A stretch of DNA of 17,723 nucleotides from NCBI GenBank assembly GCA_002343335.1, contig DDSI01000113.1, forward strand, positions 1-17,723, written 5' to 3'. The notes below the pieces were generated by a model. It was given only the letters and a program-made list of their open reading frames with translations. It ran no database searches and had not been told where the DNA came from. The position numbers and the translations under genes are program-made. Shown piece after piece: positions 15,033 to 17,723 of the stretch (its first letter is position 1; each line of letters starts with the position of its first letter). This DNA is from Bacteriovoracaceae bacterium UBA2394. Its GTDB lineage: Bacteria > Bdellovibrionota > UBA2394.

Positions 15033-15090
15033 TAAGGGGTTCTAGGGGGGCTAGCGCATCGCGACGTTGGATGGTACATTATAAAGTGCC
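15033..15090 (+). promoter_or_regulatory. Short intergenic region with possible -10 box before the XRE gene
   Basis: TATAAA at 15080-15085 resembles a -10 box and would place the transcript start at or next to ATG 15091, suggesting a leaderless message, in line with the lack of a ribosome-binding site there. No good -35 hexamer is seen at the usual distance. GGGGTTCTAGGGGGGCTAG upstream is not a recognisable signal. Confidence 0.3.
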
Positions 15091-15639
15091 ATGAAAAACA
15101 AGGGGATGCCTATATCAGAACGTCAATTTGCCAAGCGCGCCGGGTTATCTCGCACCACGCTCTCTCTTCTCAAAAAAGGAAAACTTAATCCCACCGTTAA
15201 GACATTGGAGAGGCTGAGTAACGCTGCCGGACAGAATTTCGCCATTCAGCGATTTCCAAAAAATTCCACGCTTGATTCACGTTACAGCACACCAGTCGTT
15301 TCGTGGCTGGTTGTAAATGAAGGCTTCGAAAGTTGGAAAATTCATTTCTTTGAATTTTTAGATGAGGTGCGTCGGTCGAAAGATTCGCGGCTTTTGTTCG
15401 TACCTCCTTCGCCAAACCTCGATGTCCGCCTAAAATCTCTTTTAGCGGCCATGGTGTTAGAAATTTGTAATGAATGCGATTGGGAGGCTCCAACGTGGGC
15501 GGAAGAAGAGCCTTCATTAAAACATCCTTGGTTTCCGTCGAACTCTGATGCTCTAAAGGCTTCTGCGCTTTTGGAAAGTCCTTTGCGATTTAAATTAAAA
15601 AATATTTTTGTACTCGAGAATTTCATGAGGAGGGTATAG
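15091..15639 (+). CDS. XRE-type helix-turn-helix regulator, probable antitoxin
   Basis: A 182-residue protein. Residues 8-47 are an XRE/Cro-type helix-turn-helix (ISERQFAKRAGLSRTTLSLL, then NPTVKTLERLSNAAG). The rest lacks a second known domain, but its ending, HPWFPS (525-like WF box at 144-149) with SPLRFKLKNIFVLENFMRRV, resembles regulators encoded next to DUF6036 nucleotidyltransferases. It probably binds its own promoter and may neutralise the partner protein. The next gene starts two bases after its stop, so they are co-translated. ATG 15091 has no ribosome-binding site; ATG 15106 is an alternative but AAGGGG lies directly against it. Confidence 0.75.
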   Translation: MKNKGMPISERQFAKRAGLSRTTLSLLKKGKLNPTVKTLERLSNAAGQNFAIQRFPKNSTLDSRYSTPVVSWLVVNEGFESWKIHFFEFLDEVRRSKDSRLLFVPPSPNLDVRLKSLLAAMVLEICNECDWEAPTWAEEEPSLKHPWFPSNSDALKASALLESPLRFKLKNIFVLENFMRRV

Positions 15640-15641
15640 CG

Positions 15642-16151
15642 GTGCTGGTCGAAGATATCGAAAAATATTTGAAAGCACTGAATCGAGAACTTTTAGAAAA
15701 AGATATTCGCGGGGAAATAGGAATTGTGGGAGGGGCCGCAATGTGTTTGGCATTTAAAGCTCGAGCTGCAACGAAAGATGTCGATGCCATCTTTGAGCCA
15801 ACTAAAGAAATAAGAGATGCGGCAAAGAAAATCGCCAACGAATTTTCTTTAAGTTCCGATTGGCTTAACGACGCTGTAAAGGCTTATTTGAAACCCGGAT
15901 TCAAAAAGAAAATTTTATTTGAACTCTCTAACCTCTCAGTGTGGACGCCGGAAGCGGATTATCTTTTAGCAATGAAAGCTATCAGTGCGCGGTGGGATTC
16001 ATCGGATAGAGACGATGTTCTTTTTCTCATCCGGCATTTAAGGCTTAAAAGTTCGGAAGAAGTTTTTCGGATTATCGAGGATTATTACCCCCGCAAAGAA
16101 ATTCCATCTAAAACTCATTTTTTTATCGATGAGCTATTCGATAAAAAATGA
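15642..16151 (+). CDS. DUF6036-like nucleotidyltransferase, probable toxin of a two-gene module
   Basis: A 169-residue protein with a minimal nucleotidyltransferase signature: IGIVGGAAMCLAF (27-38) followed by TKDVDAIF (44-51), where D46 and D48 would bind metal. PEADYLLAMKAISARWDSSDRDDVLFLI (about 107-134) is the conserved helical region that follows in DUF6036 and related proteins. Such enzymes may transfer nucleotides to tRNA or proteins as toxins (family-level knowledge; not shown for this one). GTG start with AGGAGGG (15628-15634) 7 bases upstream, an excellent site. Its stop directly abuts the stop of the convergent DsbD-like gene, with no room for a terminator between them. Confidence 0.78.
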   Translation: MLVEDIEKYLKALNRELLEKDIRGEIGIVGGAAMCLAFKARAATKDVDAIFEPTKEIRDAAKKIANEFSLSSDWLNDAVKAYLKPGFKKKILFELSNLSVWTPEADYLLAMKAISARWDSSDRDDVLFLIRHLRLKSSEEVFRIIEDYYPRKEIPSKTHFFIDELFDKK

Positions 16152-17723
16152 CTATTGCGCGGCGGCTCTAAATATTTCGCCAAAGGCCTTCTCGACATTT
16201 CCTTTCGTGAGTAATTCCGGCAGTACGATGCTTTGATTTTTGGAGTGAAGCATGGAGAACGGAATCCCCACGCGCCCGTGCTTTTGTAGATAAGCCGCGA
16301 TTTTTTCATTCGGTCGCGTCCAATCGACGATGATGAGTTTCACTCGGTGGGCCTTTAACATTTGAACAAACCAATCTCGATAGATCACGGTTTGTTCATT
16401 GTATTTGCAGGTCAAACACCACTCGGCGGTGATATCGACAAAGAGGGCGTCATCGCCCTTTAGCAGGGCTTGCAGTCTTTCTTCGGAAAAATCATCGCTG
16501 AATAAAATGAGATCCTCTGCAGGGAGTCCGAGAGATTGAAACGATTTTGAATTATGAGATGTGCCACTTATCTGAACAAAGAGAACATAGCCCAGCCAAA
16601 GCGCTGAGAAGAGCATGAGAATCCCAAAAAGTTTTTTTGCGACGACCATCCAATTTCCCGGCTTTGGAAAGAAGCTGAGCAATTGAGGTGCGAGGAGGAG
16701 CGTAAAAAACGGAACGGAAAGTCCTACTCCAATGGCGAGGAAAAACAAGATGAGCAAAAGCGGAGGCTGGGAAAGAGCATAGGTGAGTGCCACACTTAAA
16801 AACGGAGCCGTGCATGGCGTGGCCAGAAGCGTCGCGAATACGCCTTCAAAGAATGGACCGTTCCAATCGCCCATCTTTGTGGCGATTTTTGAAGGCAAAT
16901 GAATTTGAAAAACATCCAGAAGATTCAAACCAAAGATCACCATGATGAGTGCCATCACGGCGACGAAGCCGGGACTTTGAAATTGAAATCCCCATCCCAC
17001 TTGGTTGCCAAAGTTTTGCAAAATTAATGTCAAAATGGCGATCACCAGAAAGCTTGTGAGTATCCCGGCAATGGTGAGTGTCAGAGATCTGCGAACCTGG
17101 CGTTTGTTTGTTTTCCTCAATTCCAAGAGTTGAAATGTCTTAATGCCAACGACGGGAAGCACACACGGCATAATGTTTAAGATAAGCCCGCCAATGAATG
17201 CAAAGAACAGCGCCGCCCAAAGCGACAGATTCGAGGCCCCTTGAAGGGGCATGGTGGAGTGAGCGTAAGGATTATTTTCGACGACTCCCGAAACTCCTGT
17301 TCGCTTTCCATTTTCCAGCCACACCCAAGTCCATTCAAAAGGCGTGGGAATTGCAGAGAGTCCTTCGTTCTCCGCACTTTTCGTCAAATGGACACTCCAT
17401 TTATTGGTTCCCAGAGATTTGGAAATCACCTGCAGGCGTTGATCGCGAACATAAATAAAGAGATCTTCCGCGGCGGGAGCGGCCGCCAATTCGATTTCCA
17501 CCGTATCTGCCGACTTCCAAGTCACCTTTCCATTTCGAATAAGTTTAGGCGCTAAGCTCATGGTGGATTCGATGGCGGTGGCCGCATCGGAAGGAACTTC
17601 GCTCGCGCTTACTGGAATCTGAATGTCAATGTCCGCCCACTCGGGAATGCATTGAACTTCACAAACTAAATAGTCGACTCGTAACTTTGCATTCCAGGTC
17701 CTGCTCGCTGGCCAGGGTCGATC
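16152..17723 (-). CDS. DsbD/ScsB-type thiol:disulfide interchange protein, 5' end cut by window
   Basis: 523 residues are visible and the frame stays open to the window edge; the ATG at 17561 is internal. The first visible part (YLVCEVQCIPEWADIDI) is the cysteine-bearing end of a periplasmic DsbD/ScsB N-terminal domain. A second beta-rich stretch follows, then about eight membrane helices containing the two redox cysteines in MPCVLP (visible residue 187) and TPCTAP (304). The C-terminal thioredoxin domain has AEWCLTCK with the active cysteines (436 and 439) and the cis-Pro in GIPF. The protein passes electrons from cytoplasmic thioredoxin across the inner membrane to periplasmic partners such as disulfide isomerases or cytochrome c maturation proteins. 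All six cysteines of the relay are present, so it should be functional. Confidence 0.92.
   Translation of the reverse strand, partial: DRPWPASRTWNAKLRVDYLVCEVQCIPEWADIDIQIPVSASEVPSDAATAIESTMSLAPKLIRNGKVTWKSADTVEIELAAAPAAEDLFIYVRDQRLQVISKSLGTNKWSVHLTKSAENEGLSAIPTPFEWTWVWLENGKRTGVSGVVENNPYAHSTMPLQGASNLSLWAALFFAFIGGLILNIMPCVLPVVGIKTFQLLELRKTNKRQVRRSLTLTIAGILTSFLVIAILTLILQNFGNQVGWGFQFQSPGFVAVMALIMVIFGLNLLDVFQIHLPSKIATKMGDWNGPFFEGVFATLLATPCTAPFLSVALTYALSQPPLLLILFFLAIGVGLSVPFFTLLLAPQLLSFFPKPGNWMVVAKKLFGILMLFSALWLGYVLFVQISGTSHNSKSFQSLGLPAEDLILFSDDFSEERLQALLKGDDALFVDITAEWCLTCKYNEQTVIYRDWFVQMLKAHRVKLIIVDWTRPNEKIAAYLQKHGRVGIPFSMLHSKNQSIVLPELLTKGNVEKAFGEIFRAAAQ

Noticed and set aside
17559-17561. ATG as the start of the DsbD-like gene
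   Set aside because: The frame upstream is open to the edge and encodes the cysteine-bearing periplasmic segment (VCEVQCIPE) typical of the family.
1-17723. tRNA, rRNA, insertion sequence, phage or CRISPR elements
   Set aside because: Reading both strands showed no transposase or integrase protein, no repeat array and no tRNA-like cloverleaf that I could support.

Overview
The window looks like a chromosomal segment of a Gram-negative, piliated bacterium with intermediate GC. It holds a class III type IV pilin, a sigma-54-like pilin promoter, a membrane DsbD/ScsB-type thiol reductase and a large surface-glycan locus. The style of the pilin ([22 protein letters not shown], then RSKTSEA) and the sigma-54 control recall the former 'Deltaproteobacteria' (Bdellovibrionota, Myxococcota and relatives). 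The fairly low GC would favour a Bdellovibrionota-like host over myxobacteria. This placement is inference only: there is no rRNA or other marker.

Layout. (1) 1-10752 is a glycan or glycoconjugate locus. It opens with the 3' part of a 2OG-Fe(II) oxygenase (+), which meets tail to tail a four-gene minus-strand operon read from 5863 down to 720: an ATP-grasp/HAD fusion, a small SAM methyltransferase, a glycosyltransferase-2/methyltransferase fusion, and an ABC exporter (half-transporter with fused ATPase). A DegT/DnrJ/EryC1/StrS sugar aminotransferase (5921-7009, +) diverges from this operon. A second minus-strand operon, from 10752 down to 6999, carries one GT2 and two GT4 glycosyltransferases. 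Genes within each operon are packed, with 4-base overlaps or 1-2 base gaps. (2) 10801-11601 (+) encodes a 266-aa protein that is probably glycosyltransferase-like. (3) 11605-12571 holds the pilin gene (minus strand) with a strong terminator, a strong ribosome-binding site, a sigma-54-like promoter and TGTC/GACA-rich repeats upstream. (4) 12572-15032 (+) is a three-gene operon: a polyprenyl-phosphate-type GT2 with C-terminal membrane helices, a 110-aa protein that matches the C-terminal domain of Thermus-type isocitrate dehydrogenase, and the 339-aa catalytic isocitrate dehydrogenase itself. (5) 15091-16151 (+) is an XRE-type regulator and a DUF6036-like nucleotidyltransferase, a toxin-antitoxin-like pair. 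(6) 16152-17723 (-) is the C-terminal 523 residues of a DsbD/ScsB-type protein cut by the window edge.

How the parts could work together. The aminotransferase would make an amino sugar nucleotide. The ATP-grasp, methyltransferase and oxygenase enzymes could decorate it or the growing chain, the glycosyltransferases would assemble it on a carrier, and the PglK/MsbA-like ABC protein could flip the product. No sugar-nucleotide dehydratase, initiating phosphosugar transferase, polymerase or ligase is visible, so these must lie elsewhere. The most unusual item is the isocitrate dehydrogenase split into two coupled genes in permuted order, with the catalytic subunit carrying an Asp-Ile pair that predicts NAD rather than NADP use.
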